Positions 1 to 12,055 of a stretch of DNA of 64,000 nucleotides are shown here, piece by piece. The notes under the pieces are model-generated. The model saw only the letters and a program-made list of their open reading frames with translations. It was not told the DNA's origin and searched no databases. Position 1 is the stretch's first letter; every line of letters begins with the position of its first letter. The stretch is from Ochotona curzoniae (lineage: Eukaryota > Chordata > Mammalia > Lagomorpha > Ochotonidae), in the NCBI RefSeq assembly GCF_017591425.1, contig NW_024465751.1, positions 3,534,001-3,598,000 on the forward strand, read 5' to 3'. The position numbers and the translations under genes were made by a program.

Positions 1-238
1 CTGGGAATATTATCCAAGGACAAACTCCCCTGTTTTCAGGATATTTCAGTGATGTTTCTTAAATCCAAGGGAAACAAAAAAAGGTAAAAAGAGGCTTATA
101 TAAGCACCATCTTACAGAGGACACCTTAGAAAGTCAGGAAGGAGTTGGGACAGATGCCAGTGACACCGCTGGCTGGAGACTAGCACATCTGGGTGCTGGA
201 GAATTCTGACATGAAAAATTTTATTGTTGGACTCTTCC

Positions 239-545
239 AGGGCCAGCAATGTGGTGCACCAAGTTAAGCTACCACCTATGACACAGGTGTAGCAAACTGA
301 ATCATAGTTTCAAGTTCTGCTTCCTATACAGCTCCCTGTTAATGTGCTTTGGAAAGCAGCAGGAGGTGGTCCCAGACCCTAGCCACTTCCACCCACCAGA
401 AATCCTGGCTAGAGCTCCTAGTTCCTGGTGGTGGCTGCCCTCACCCACTCACTGCAGCCATTTGGGATGTGAATCAGTGGATGGAAGATGTCTCTATCTC
501 TCCCTCTCTTTCCCACTCACCCTTTGCTTTTTGAAAAATTAAGTA
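239..545 (+). mobile_element. C-family SINE, diverged
   Basis: A tRNA-like head (GGCCAGCAATGTGGTGCACC) is followed by the family's usual landmarks: AGCTCCCTGTTAATG, GGAAAGCAGCAGGAGGTGG, TCCTGGCTAGAGCTCCTAG, GTGAATCAGTGGATGGAAGA, a CT-rich stretch and an A-rich end. Many substitutions against younger copies mark it as old. Confidence 0.8.
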
Positions 546-1067
546 AAGCTTTGAGAAAAGAAAAGAAAGAAATCTCCCACAATAACATTGATTGCATAAT
601 GCTGGATACTGGAAGAATGCTGCTTCTAAACAATTCTATTTAACAAATAATTCTAGGACATTCTCTGCTAATGTAGAGGATGTAGTCTTGAGCTGAACAG
701 CACATACCTGCTGTACGGTCATGAGCTGGTGTTTTTGCACTGTGGAAGTTGCTAAGGCTAACAAGGCAACAAGAGACATAACCACTGTCTTCAAAGCAAT
801 TGCATTCTTGTTAGAAGAAGTAAGAACTAACAATATGTTATGAGTGTTGCAAGAGGGAAAGTCTAGTGAGAAGATGTACTGCCCTGCAAGGCAACCATGC
901 TTAGACATTCCCAAAAGAGGGGACACTGAATGCCTTTAGAGCAAAGCCCTAAAGGATGAAGAGGAAATTTGGTGGATAAATGGTTAGAGCTTGTGAAGAG
1001 TGAGGATCAAAAAAACCTTTGAGAATTTTCAAGAAGTGAAAGACCTTCACTGTGCTTGTCATAAATA

Positions 1068-1370
1068 TTCATCCATTCTTCCTTTTATTCACAGAAATGA
1101 GGAGAGAAATAGATCTCCTATCCATTGGTTCAGTTTTCGAAATGGCCACAATAGCTAGGTTGAAGCCAGGGCCAGGAACTCCAACCAGTTATCACAAGTG
1201 TATAGCAGAAACCCAAGTACTTGAACCATCATCTGTTGCCTGTATCATTGGATCAAGACAAATGAATATTGGATTTTCCACTGTAAAGCTATTGGCACTC
1301 CAGTCAGCATTCCAATAGGGATTCTAACATCTCAAACACTGGCTTAACTCACTGCACCACAGCACTGGAC
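1068..1370 (-). mobile_element. C-family SINE, diverged, minus strand
   Basis: Read on the minus strand it ends with the family's tail. On the + strand one sees AGATCTCCTATCCATTGGTT, AAATGGCCACAATAGCTAGG, GGGCCAGGAACTCCAACCAG and, at the far end, CACTGCACCACAGCACTGGA, the complement of the tRNA-like head. Strongly decayed. The 88-codon frame at 1052-1318 is made by this element. Confidence 0.75.
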
Positions 1371-2324
1371 ACAGTCGTACTTACTTCAGACCAGTGTCTC
1401 CTATGGAGATCTTTCCTATGGGATCTGTTGGCTCCTTTGTTACACATTTATTGCAGCCTGTTGACTGTGTTATGCTAAGCCTGAGACATAGAAAACATTA
1501 ACTCCGAGAGCTCAGGGTTTATCATTTTACACAGAGACAAGTATCAAGTGATATAACACACATCACAAGAAAGACCTGTGTATAGTAACAGGATGACAGA
1601 GAATGAATAACTGCCTCCCTGAGAAAAGGAGAGCTACCCCAGAATTTGAAGATGAGCAGAAGCCCATGGAGAGCTAACCAGGGAGAAAGGAAAGGAGAAA
1701 ATGATTCTTAAGGTAGGAAGAACAGTAGCAACACCACCAGGACGTGTGATTAGTCCAACACTAAGAATACACCATAATTAGCTCCAAGTTCACAAGGATG
1801 GACAAGGATGTCCATCCACGTAGATTCTAAAATGTGTGCAAGCAACCAAGGGTTTGCCCAGCAGAGCCACACCGTTCATCCAAAGACACAACTGCGCAGT
1901 TCCATAAAAACTTTACTTCTGATCAGCTGCACTAACAACTTGCTTCTGTGGCATTTCCTCACACTGGGAGGTCCATGCAGGAACCACTTGTCCAGAGGCA
2001 GCTGAGCTCATTTAAAACGATCCATCACACAGTAACCCTTACACTCATAAAATCCCTAGTGCCTCCTTTGAAATGTCTTTAGTCTTCAGAATATATGGTA
2101 GCAAAGTTCCCAGGTTCATTTTTGTATGTATTCATGAATTTTCATTAGCTGTATGGTTCTGTACAATTTTGATTTGTTTGTAATACAATCAATTGAGTTA
2201 TCTGTAAGCATCACACAATCCTTTGACTTCAGTGCTTATTGAATGTTGCACTGCTGAGAATTAGGTCTTGAGGGATGTTTTCAGGAGAAGTCTCTGAGAA
2301 GGTCGGAGGAAGTATCCCAGTAGC

Positions 2325-2510
2325 CCTAGAGCCTGAAAAACCAGACACAATCCTTTGCTGCGTGAGCTTAGGAAGTTACTTTGCCTCTCTAAACCGTAAT
2401 TTTCTTACTTGTGAATTCATAATTAGGTACCCCCATTGTAATGTTATTGTGCACACCACATGAGATTATGTGTGAAACTCCCTAACTCAGCACCTGGCCT
2501 CTGATGAGTT
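2325..2510 (+). repeat. MIR fragment
   Basis: The core pattern of a MIR can be followed: GTGAGCTTAGGAAGTTACTT, then CTCTCTAAACCGTAATTTTC, a loosely repeated TA-rich part and CTCAGCACCTGGC near the end. Ancient tRNA-derived SINE of mammals. Confidence 0.65.
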
Positions 2511-2616
2511 CTCTGATAACCCCATAAGCAACAGCTAGTGTCCATGCACCTCCTTTCATGCGATCCTGCAACCTTCTAAAGCTCAACCTGTAAAGCTCCC
2601 TCAAGAGTCCTGCCTG

Positions 2617-2917
2617 GGGCCAGTGCTGTGGAATAGCAAGCTAGTGTTCTACCCGGTGGCACCATCTTCCCATATGGGTGGCAGTCGTGTCCTCAACTGC
2701 TCCACTTCTCTACTTACGGCCTGGGAAAGCAGCAGAGGTTGGCTCAGAGAATCCTTAGAACCTTGCACCCATATGCCCAGAGGAAGCTCCCAGCTACAGC
2801 TTCCAATCAGCTCATCTCTGACCACGACAGCCATCTGTGGGATGAAACAGTGAATGTAAGACATCTGTGTCTCTCTAAAATCTCTTTCACATAATAATAA
2901 ATGAATATATTTTTAAA
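2617..2917 (+). mobile_element. C-family SINE
   Basis: Head GGGGCCAGTGCTGTGGAATA, then CATATGGGTGGCAGTC, GGCCTGGGAAAGCAGCAGAG, CTTGCACCCATATG, a GGAAGCTCCCAGCTACAGC part, CAGCCATCTGTGGGATGAA and a tail with AATAATAAATGAAT. Moderately diverged copy; short frames on both strands come from it. Confidence 0.85.
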
Positions 2918-3963
2918 GTGGGGGGAGTCACATTTGTCTTAGTCACTCTGTATCCCCTATACCTGGAAAGTTATGGTATTTGGGATAGTATCAATAAATA
3001 TTTGCTAATTGAATGAATAAAATAAACATTATAATTCATGAAAAAACATGTTTAAACTTACTGAGTATCCAGGGATCCTTATTAAGAACTTCCACCTTCC
3101 ATAGTGAATTTGCTCTTGCATATTTTTCATTCATATCACAAGGATATCCCAGCAGCTGTCTTGCTTTATACTTCCATTCTAAATAAATCTTTGAATCAAG
3201 CAAGGGATGATTAAAATATGTTATGAGGAAGTGGCATTGGGAGAACTGATTTTGGAGTCAGGAGACTGCTTATGGTCTAGGTGATCATGGTGTTAGGTAA
3301 TCCATTTTCTAAAAGCATGGTGTGATTCTTTTATTATTACTCTGCAAATGCATTCCTGGTAACATTATACTGAAGGCCAAGTGTACTAATGTGCCTTAGG
3401 ACATTACAGAGTTTATCAAGTAGTTCTCATTCTATGTCTCACTATCTCAGACATAATGGGTGATTTTAAGAACTCCACCAGCCGCACCACTGCCCCCAAC
3501 AGAGTCTAATTTGTAATTCTAGGAAGGGAAAGGGCAACTGAACTTTAATGAAGGACCAGACATCATAAAATATGCTGTCAGAGTCCAGGGGGTTGCTTTA
3601 TAAACATACCTCTGAACTTAAACTTCAGGGAGAGACATCTCAATAGTGCATGGGAAAGAATGCTTTGTCATGTTGTTCCCCTCACTGGATCTTATGTTCT
3701 TTATCACCACTTTTTTTAGTCTCTGTATTTTTGTATTCCTAATGGAAATTCTTCTCTCTGTGTCGTTTTTTTCCCTTAGATGTCACTCCAGTACACCACT
3801 TACAAAAACACAATTCACAATTAAACATTTTCAAACACACACAGGGACCTAGGAAGTGGGTGAGCCTTGTACTCCGTTAGCAGACCAAACTGCTGCAGAT
3901 GGCATTTTAGTCAAACAACCCCCACCAGTGGCAGAGCACTGGTGCCCACAGAGCCATGAATGG

Positions 3964-4011
3964 CACCTTCCTCCATCCACAGGCCATTGTGTGAATAAGA
4001 GCAGAAGTACA
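3964..4011 (+). repeat. 48-bp duplicated segment, copy 1
   Basis: This stretch, starting CACCTTCCTCCATCCACAGG, recurs at 4403-4450 with only two differences in 48 bases (one C/T, one G/C). The flanks of the two copies do not match. Confidence 0.85.
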
Positions 4012-4194
4012 CAGGAAGTTAACAACTGGCACTTATGAACAAGAGGACACAGTGTAGGGTTGTTTGTCGAAAGTGAACCACTCTGCCCAATGACAAGACA
4101 GCTTTCAAGAGATGCTTAGCAGCCACTTCATTTAATAAAGCTGTTGGCATGAGAGCTAGGATTAAGTAGAGGCAGGGGAGGGAGGAGAGAGTTA

Positions 4195-4370
4195 ATGCCA
4201 ACTCCCTATTTTATCTCATTGAATTCTCTCAGCAACCTGCAAAGTAGACAGTAGTATTGCTATTTACCAAATTAGGGAGCCAAGGCACAGAGAGGTGACA
4301 ATGTGCACTTCTAGTAAGGTAAGTGATGGCAGTGGGATTCCAACTCCCCAACCAGGAATCCTAGCAAGAA
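4195..4370 (-). repeat. MIR fragment, minus strand
   Basis: The complement of the MIR core is visible: TTATCTCATTGAATTCTCTC, then AGCAACCTGCAAAGTAGACA, and AGCCAAGGCACAGAGAGGTG, followed by a degenerate GGGATTCCAACTCC end. It lies between the two copies of the 48-bp duplication. Confidence 0.75.
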
Positions 4371-4402
4371 ATAGCAAAGTTCAAGAGTGTAATCAGCATT
4401 GT

Positions 4403-4450
4403 CACCTTTCTCCATCCACAGGCCATTGTGTGAATAAGACCAGAAGTACA
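4403..4450 (+). repeat. 48-bp duplicated segment, copy 2
   Basis: Second copy of the segment at 3964-4011, starting CACCTTTCTCCATCCACAGG and ending CAGAAGTACA; 46 of 48 bases agree. Offset between copies is 439 bp, same orientation. Confidence 0.85.
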
Positions 4451-5528
4451 TGGTTACAGTTCAGCTCTTCAGAACTCAGTCTGTCAATTAAATTTTAAGA
4501 AGTGTTTCTATGTAACTATTTCCCAGGTGAGAAACACGTGAGAGATTGGCTGATGACAATATTGAAGATCCATAAATAGGTACAAAGAGCTGAAAGGTAA
4601 TGGTTGGAATGCACCTGTTATAAGCTCATCTTAACTTTACATCAACGCCCCCCAAAAGGATCCAGATCTTACCCTTGTTTCTGCAACCTAGGGACATTGT
4701 AGGATTTAATTTGTGTTGCTAACTAGCCAATCATTTTTGCTTTAATCTCCAGCAAATAAAGCCATTCTGTAAGTTATAATGTGTCCTTCCACAAGTTCCT
4801 TCATCTTTGATACAGAGTTAGGGTCTCATAAACCGTGTTTCTCCCCTATGTCACCTTTTGCTATAAATGTAGCATGCTCTTATCAACCACAAGTAAAACC
4901 TAGCCATCGCAGTGGCCACACTCTGTTTCTCTATCTTCCCAATTGGTTGCCAGTCGATTCTCCAGTGCCACCCTGTACCCTGGAGCTCTGCAGGGATTTC
5001 TCCAGATGCCTTCTCTTCTGCTTCTACCCTTGGCCCCTTCCTATGGTTCATTCTCACAGAGTGATCCTTAACAATGAAAATCAGCTTATGGTGCTTTTCG
5101 GTTAAGTATCATTCAGTGACTTCCAGTTGTAGTGGAAGTGAAGTGCAAGACATTGTATGCTAACCTCAGTTCTCTATCTTCTATCCTTACCTCTAGCTTC
5201 TAGCCTCTGTCCTCACCTCCAATCTTGTCACTTGTCACTGCGCCCCTCAATTCCCTCACCCACACCATTGCTCTTGTCTGCTTGAGACCATATGCACTTG
5301 CTGTCTCTTGAACTCCTTCCTCATCCTCTTGTCCTAAAAAGCCCTGGGTCATTAAAAATTCTCAGGTCTCAGTGTAAATGGCAATTGCAAACTATAATTA
5401 TTCTGAATCCTTGGTTTCAATCTGGTTATCAAGTAGTTTGTCATGAGTCGATCTTTATGGCACTTTTCATATTTATCAATATATATCGACACATATATAT
5501 TCTTCAATAGTGGGATCCAGCTCGCATT

Positions 5529-5762
5529 GTAACACAACTAGTTACACTGCTGCCTGTGATGCTGGCATCAAACATGAGCATTGGTTTCAGTACCAACTGT
5601 TTCATGAAGTTCCCTGTTTATGCACCTAGGAAAGAAGCAGATAATGGTCAAAGCGCTATGTCCCTGGCTCTCATATGGGAGACCCAAGTAGAGTTCAAGT
5701 TCCTGGCTTGCTCCTGGCCATTCCAGCCAGTTGAGAAGTCAGCCTGCCAGCAAATGGAAGAT

Positions 5763-5810
<48 letters not shown>

Positions 5811-5885
5811 TTGATTGTGTGTGTGTGTGCGTGTGTGTGTGTGTGAAAGACTGTAATTCTCCCTTTCAAATAATAAATAGTTAAA
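5529..5885 (+). mobile_element. C-family SINE with GT-expanded tail
   Basis: Decayed head (ACAACTAGTTACACTGCTGC), then CATATGGGAGACCCAAGTAG, TTCCTGGCTTGCTCCTGGCC, CAGCAAATGGAAGATCAGAG. The CT-rich tail seen in other copies is replaced by GT dinucleotide tracts (5767-5801 and 5817-5845) separated by a short GA block, ending CCTTTCAAATAATAAATAG. Confidence 0.75.
5767..5845. repeat. Compound (GT)n microsatellite
   Basis: About 17 GT units, a GA run, TTGATT, then about 14 more GT-type units with one GC interruption. Lies in the tail of a SINE. It can adopt left-handed helix and is likely length-variable. Confidence 0.95.
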
Positions 5886-6118
5886 CCAAAAGTAAGAACT
5901 ACTTCCACCTAATTCTCCATTGTTTAGCCAGTACCTAGCACAGAACCTGGAAAATAAGTATTTAATGAATACTTGTCATATTTATAGAGTGATATGAAAT
6001 TAGCAATTACTCAAGAAGTTCAACCAAGGGTCCCATAACTTCTAGAACCCTCTACCCACCCCTCTGAGACTTGCTGCTCCTCCTTATGAAACTGTCCCTC
6101 TCCACTGTTTCATTCCAG

Positions 6119-6249
6119 GAGCGTCTCGTGCTGTCTGTCCTTCCCAGGTTTGTTGTCCTGGAGATGATCAATGACATGACCAATGTGGAAGATGAGCACC
6201 TGCAGCACCAGTTCCATAGGATCTACATCCATCGCTATGAGAACGTCAG
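6119..6249 (+). CDS. ADCY8: ADCY8 coding exon: start of catalytic lobe C1a
   Basis: This 131-nt exon encodes 43 residues plus two bases of a serine codon completed by the next exon (phase 2). It opens with [12 protein letters not shown], the conserved entry from the membrane block into the first cyclase lobe, and ends at IHRYENV, just before the first metal-binding strand. Acceptor: a run of C/T followed by TTCCAG. Donor: CAG|GTGATG. By the inferred human numbering it covers about residues 368-410. The segment forms the signalling-helix end and the first beta strand of the class III cyclase fold; it holds no catalytic residue. A reading frame open upstream to 6071 runs into intron and is not coding. 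The residues are identical to recalled human ADCY8, and related types differ at several positions. Confidence 0.96.
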
Positions 6250-6824
6250 GTGATGCTCCACCTTGTGTTTCTGAGTGGTCTGTGTGTGCTTGCCTGCTTT
6301 TATCACAGTGCTGTGACTTCTGGCTGCCTGAATGTCAGTGCTTCCTTCCTTCTGTTGATTAATTCATTACCTAGTGATTGTTGCTCAGAGAATTCTACAT
6401 TTTCAAATTGAGACCGGAAAAAAAAAAAACAGAACTCAATTATATTTTTCTAGTTTCCTTACCGCCTGGTTCCCTACACTAGGCTTGTTGCCTTTCATCT
6501 TTGAATGGAAAAAACAAAATCCAGTTAAACTATGATCAGGAAAAAAATATCTTAAAATGCAATCTGGTGGCCTAAGCTATGATCATATAGACCCCCTCCT
6601 TTCAGTTCCCATAAGTATCTACAAAACAATGCACAGAAGGTTTACATCATTTTTCTGTTTGTAAACATTATTGGCCAATCATTCACCCATCCATCCATTC
6701 ATTCACCATCTCTCCACCCATCTGGATCTGCACATATTCAGCCATCTGTTTATCAGAATGTCTACCCACCCATGCCCTCATTGTACCCAGTGCTATACTG
6801 GACAACATGGTGTATACTGAAAAT

Positions 6825-6990
6825 GAAAAGGTGGCCTTTAGAATGAGGAAGACTAGTTTTTGGAATCCTTTCTGTATGTGATCTTTTGCAGTTTACCAAC
6901 CTGAATATCAAGATCCATTTTTTAATAAAATGAGTATTGTAATAATCATGATATGTAAACTTTGAAAGTGAACATATATACAATACAGAG
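6825..6990 (+). repeat. Probable MIR fragment
   Basis: A degraded series matching the MIR order can be seen: TTTTGGAATCCTTTCTGTAT, GTGATCTTTTGCAGTTTACC, AACCTGAATATCAAGATCC, then TTTAATAAAATGAGTATTGTA. Weak but ordered. Confidence 0.5.
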
Positions 6991-9900
6991 CATGTATGGT
7001 TAGGCATCTAGGATAGCCCTAGCTTCAGACACGCTTTCTGTCTTACAAGAGAAAGATCCAATGCTGGATATTTAAAAGAAATATATTTAAAGGCCATGTG
7101 GTAGTCCATAGAGTAAGCAACCAAGTACAGAGAAGCAGGCTGCGTCATGGGCCTTAATGAAAGCAAAGTCATACAGCCAAATGCATAGTCCAGCTTTCAG
7201 TGGAGCACGAGGCCAGGAAAGCCACTGCCCTTGTCCTCTGAACAGGCCTTTGCTTGGTTACGAACCCTTGGTTCCTGGCACCACTTGCACCATTGTAATT
7301 TGTCATTCAGCCTCCAGAAACTGGATGCAGACGCCTTTGCTCTGCCACACACTCTACTTCCCCTACTCTATTTTCATCCCAAGTTAAAGTGTGAGGCAGA
7401 CAGACAACTTCAATTGGTTGAGCTGTCACTTTCTAGATTTAAAACAAGTATCTAGTATTTTCAGTTTACACAAAGAATTATGTTTCCCTCCCAACAAATC
7501 TAATAGAATGGACATTTCCTGAATGTGGAGCAGTGCCCAACATCGCACATTGCCCATGCACTATAAAAATGACACAGCCACACCCTTAGCCCCTTTCTTC
7601 CAACTTCGGTAGGATGAAAGAGCATGCCTTCTCCCTCTTAGTAATCCCTTTAGGTATTCTCCGCCTGGTGTATAGAGATACACCTTGCAGTGTCCAGCAG
7701 AGATCCTGAGGCTAACCAACCATGCAGTAGGTGTAGCAGTACAGATCATTGTCAGGTTCTTGTTTAATAAGCAAGAACCCTGATGTGAATAACTTGAGTT
7801 TTCAAAGAAATTTCCTGTTACATAGCAGCTCCACTAAACATGCACACCAATCTAGGGACAGATCTCCTAGAAAATAAAAACTAGTTTATACAAATTCTAG
7901 AACAACAGACACTCATTCATCATAATCTAGAGTGGGTTTCTATTACAGTTCTATTGGCTGGTTCTCAGGGGAGTAGGGTAGAGAGCAAGGGGATGGGAGT
8001 GGATTTAGAAACCTTCCAAGGAGAAGTGATCCTCAACGGATCTCCTAATGGAGATGGAATCAGCCAAAGGAGAAAACCAATACTAGAATCTGGGTGTTAG
8101 ACTCTTCATGAATCAAGGCAAAGCTGTGTCCATGCAAAGAGCCATAGATGGCTCAGCGCCCCTTCCCTGACTGTAACTCGACTCAGTGGCAAAGGCAGGT
8201 CCTCAAAAAACAGTTTGTATTTATTATATAAACCTGTATATATTCATTATATAAATATATACAAAATAACTTTTATGTCAGTCATAAAAGTGCCTGTAAC
8301 CATGGAGAAAGAGAGAATTTAAAAAATAACAACCTTTAGAAGGAAAACAAAGGGGGAGAAATGAACCAGTCTGCACACCCACACTGACCTACTGGGAGAC
8401 TTAGCAAGTGTCAGTGCGCCAACAAAAGGAGAACAGCTGAAGCTATTCTGCCCCCTGCAGCCTCACCTGTCCTTTTTCCCAATCATCCACCTGGGTTCTT
8501 TAACTGGTGACCCTTTCTCAGACATTCACAACACACTAAATTAGAGCATTGCTTCTTGGCCTAGATGCTTCAGTGTTGTTAGCCATGAGCCCAGTTTCTT
8601 GGGGGGAGAAAAATCAACACAGAGACTGGCTGCCACACTGGGCTTCTCTCTGATTGTTCTGAGAGCAACTGTGGCAAGATGCCCAGGTTCTTGGGAGCTC
8701 TGGAAAAAATGAACTCAACCAGGGGTTGTGGGGCCATTTCTGCCCACTGCAAGGTTGCAGGATGCTAAAATAAGACCAAAGAGATAGAAGCAGAGGAGGA
8801 TGCTGCACAGCCTATGTCTGAAAACAAAGCCAGACCAGCTGCTACACCCCCTTCCTCAGCCCCCATAGCAAACCCCGTGCAGCATGAGAGCATTTGAAAA
8901 GTCATTTCTAACTGTATTCTCTGTTGCTTTTGATGTTTGCTGTTTACCTTCCTTCCCTAAAAGCTGTCTCCTGACCATTTCCAAGTTACAATGCATCCAC
9001 AGGTGCTACCAGAAAGGAATGTGGGAAGAGGCACCATTCTTCGCAGGCTTTGTGTGTCCAGAGGTTACTCGGAGCCACAGGGCCAAGTTTTCATTGCAGA
9101 ACTCTCTGTGAGCACACTCCTAGCAAGCCTTTGGCCATATCATTTAATCTTTGTGCACTTCAATTTCCCAGCTCAAAACCAGTGCTGTTTGAAATGGACA
9201 AAACATTTAAACTCTCCAGTTGATTTCAGCTCGAAGTCCCAGAGACCTTCTGCTCATTCAGCTTTTTATTGCAAATGAAAACTATGCTACGGTTTACAAA
9301 ATCATCTTATGATAGTAGCCTCATGTTATAGATTTAACAACCCTAGGTTTATTGTAATAGAAATGGAAGAACAAAGAGGTTAATTAAATTTCCCAAGATA
9401 CATGGTAACGAATAGGACTCCACATGATGCTAGTATTCCTGATTATTTTAGTAAATTGTACTAGAGATTTTTAATGACTATGCCTGCAGAACATTAATTA
9501 TATAAAATGACATATTTAGCCAAATAAAAACCTCATATAACACAATTAGAGTTGAACAGTACTATGTTCATTCAGCATATTCATCTTGGAAGGCAACAAG
9601 TTTATGCCAAGAACAAAAATGTCAGATGACCTCGAGGCTAGCACATAGGGGTAGCGGAATGAGAATTGGGGCTCTCATTATCCCCTCCATCTTTTACTCA
9701 GCACGTTCTTTTGGTACCAGCATGACTTGAACCAGTATCTTCGCCACCACCTGGGACTCTGGTCAAAGTGAACTCAGATGCAGAGGATCTGGTGAAGGTG
9801 CTTGAGATCCTACAGTTCTAAAGACTTCCCAGGAGACACCAGTGACTGCAGCCACACTCTGGGGAAGGGGGGGTTAATCCTGACTATTTCTCCTGATTGG

Positions 9901-10374
9901 ATACATTACAAAACACTTGCAATGACAGTCAGTCAGTCAGTGTACTAAAGAGGAGGAACATAATAATAGCTTTCTTTCTGTTCTTTATCTGAGTAGATGG
10001 AATGCAGCCAGGTCGGACTATATTCTTGACTGTTAAATACCATGACAGAGATGTAGCACAGCACAGACCGGTAGGGGTGAACTGGCTGGTTTGGAGAATT
10101 CTACATAAAAGAAAAATCTTCATGTATGAGCAAAACGTTGAAGCACAAGTAGGATTCTAATATGTGATGAAAGGTAAGAAAGCCACGTGAAGAAACAAGT
10201 ATATCATGTACAAAGTAATGAGTGCATCAAGTGAACAGGTAGATACTAAGAGTTTAGGTATATGAGTCTATAAAGCAAGTGGGTTGAATTCCAGATCTAA
10301 GGCCTTTCACTGCCTTCTTGCAAAGACGGTGCTTCTTTTTACTACACATGCAATGTAGTTTAGCAATAATGACT

Positions 10375-10560
10375 TCAGATTCCAGAGCCAGTTTTCTGGC
10401 TCAAATCCTACCCCTTCATGACTTTCAGGAAAGTTACTCAGGCTTTAGTTACCTTATCTGTAAACAAACAAACAAACAAAAAAACCCTCTACCAAATAGG
10501 CTGGTGTAAGGAGTAAATGAATGAATTCAGGGAGAACTCTTACAATACCAGGTCCATGAG
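10375..10560 (+). repeat. MIR fragment
   Basis: GATTCCAGAGCCAGTTTTCT, GGCTCAAATCCTACCCCTTC, CAGGAAAGTTACTCAGGC, TTAGTTACCTTATCTGTAAA and, after an AAAC run, GGCTGGTGTAAGGAGTAAAT follow the MIR consensus in order. Confidence 0.75.
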
Positions 10561-11576
10561 CCTGAGGAAGTTCAAAGTGTTAACTGAACTCATAGAATTC
10601 ATAAGTCACAAGCTGGGATTAGAACTCAGACCAGTCTCTACTCAAATCCTATGCATGTGCCAATACGTTCAGCCGCACAAAATCGTAAACACAGTGGCAG
10701 TGTGGTGATTCTGCCAGAGGCAACTTCATAAACAGTAACCCTGAGTGTATTATTCCCATATGTATGAACCTCCACAAGCTTTTATCATCTTCAGAACAAA
10801 ACCCCACCACGTGCACCATTTCAACTATTTCACATACTCTCAGTGAAAGTTGGGCAAGTATTCACACTTCTCAGAGCTTTCGTTTGTTTATCTCCATAAT
10901 GGAAAGAAGTATGCTTGTCCCACAGGGCAATTATTGGATCAACTCAGGCAGTGTCTGGCTTTCATAAGGTTTTTGAAGACCAGCCTCCTCACTTATACCA
11001 AACCATGCACATAGAATACAGTGTCACTTAACTTAAACCTTCTGTAAATGTGAGAGTTTGAAGGACTTGCGTATTTTACTGGAGGCCTTCTAGCTTTGTC
11101 ATTTCTGAGAAACAATTTCCTCAATTTGTCTGCCATCTAGGATAGAATATATGTATGGGACTCAAGATGGTGAACTTTTGTTGTCGCTCCACCCCTGCTT
11201 CCCATGTCTGCTCCATGAGCATAGCACGTGCATTGCCTCCTATTCTGAAAATGAAGAGCTAATTTATTAACTTTCATCTTGCTTTTTACAAGAAATCTAC
11301 CTTTTCACAGTGATACATTGACTTTGGTGCTGTGTGCACCACCTGCACTTCACACTCTTCATTGGAGGAAATGCTTTCTGTTGTCCACCTGTCCTAGATG
11401 AATGCTCTCTACTGAGATACCTGCTAGATAGGAGGCATTCCTCTGTCTCTCATGGAATGGAAAGCTAAAACCTCAGACCAAAGACATAGTTTATTTATCT
11501 GGATGGTATTGTTATGTCTCCCAGGATGGACTAAAATATTAATGCACTTTCTCCTACCTCTTCCCCTCTTGTTTAG

Positions 11577-11688
11577 TATTCTTTTTGCAGATGTTAAAGG
11601 ATTTACCAACCTCTCCACGACCTTGTCCGCTCAGGAGCTCGTCAGGATGCTCAACGAGCTGTTTGCCAGATTTGATCGACTGGCCCAT
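11577..11688 (+). CDS. ADCY8: ADCY8 coding exon: first metal-binding aspartate of C1a
   Basis: This 112-nt exon supplies one base completing the serine codon from the previous exon, then 37 codons ending exactly after a histidine (phase 0). It encodes [14 protein letters not shown] and then the helix [22 protein letters not shown]. The Asp of FADVKGF (codon at 11590-11592, human position 416 by inference) is the first of two carboxylates that hold the two Mg2+ ions for ATP cyclisation in class III cyclases; the following Ile-Leu-Phe and Gly-Phe frame is typical of the C1 lobe. Acceptor TTTAG|TATT, donor CAT|GTGAGT. Exon and phase match its neighbours, giving 81 complete codons over the first two exons. 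Confidence 0.97.
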
Positions 11689-11956
11689 GTGAGTTGAATT
11701 TAAGTCCCTCTCAGTCTCCTGCAGGAGTGAGGAAGTGCATGTGGAATTAGGGAAGAAAAGGATTTAAACTACATCACCAATGCTATTACCATGCTGCATC
11801 CCATCCACAGGTACAGGACCCTGTCCCTTTCGCACTCTGGAGGCATATTAGTTATTTACAAGTCTTGGGAGTGAGGCTTTTAGATTAATTTTCCCAGCTG
11901 AGAGGCAACTGGTTGAGTGGCAATCTTTTTTTAATCTTCTTTCCACTTGCCCATCA

Positions 11957-12055
11957 TTATTTCCTCTTCACGCGGCCAGGTGTCATCCAGCGGCAGCGCT
12001 TGGTACCCATACATGCGATGATGGCTACCGCAATTTCATAGCCAACGCCGGCCAT
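11957..12055 (-). other. CpG-dense patch coinciding with a 32-codon minus-strand frame
   Basis: Between 11971 and 12050 there are eight CpG dinucleotides in about 80 bp, in an intron where CpG is otherwise rare. On the minus strand the patch coincides with a frame starting ATG GCC GGC GTT at 12055 and closing with TAA near 11957. The 32-residue product starts MAGVGYEIAVAIIAC and has a basic end; I do not recognise it. It could be a fragment of a retrocopy, a conserved noncoding element or chance. Confidence 0.45.

Larger units (their letters stand above)
1..6118 (+). other. ADCY8: ADCY8 intron (3' part), upstream of the first visible exon
   Basis: No coding exon was found here. It holds four C-family SINEs (239-545, 1068-1370, 2617-2917, 5529-5885), MIR fragments (2325-2510, 4195-4370), a 48-bp duplicated segment (3964-4011 and 4403-4450) and GT tracts in the tail of the last SINE. 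The short reading frames are mostly SINE-derived or chance. The intron ends with a good pyrimidine tract and CAG acceptor just before 6119. Confidence 0.8.
6250..11576 (+). other. ADCY8: ADCY8 intron
   Basis: 5327-bp intron with no exon-like sequence. It contains a plausible MIR at 6825-6990 and a clearer one at 10375-10560. Long parts (about 7000-10350 and 10600-11550) show no repeat that I can name and may be unique sequence. A reading frame of 64 codons on the minus strand at 8614-8808 has no recognisable domain. The intron ends with a strong pyrimidine tract (TTCCCCTCTTGTTTAG). Confidence 0.75.
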
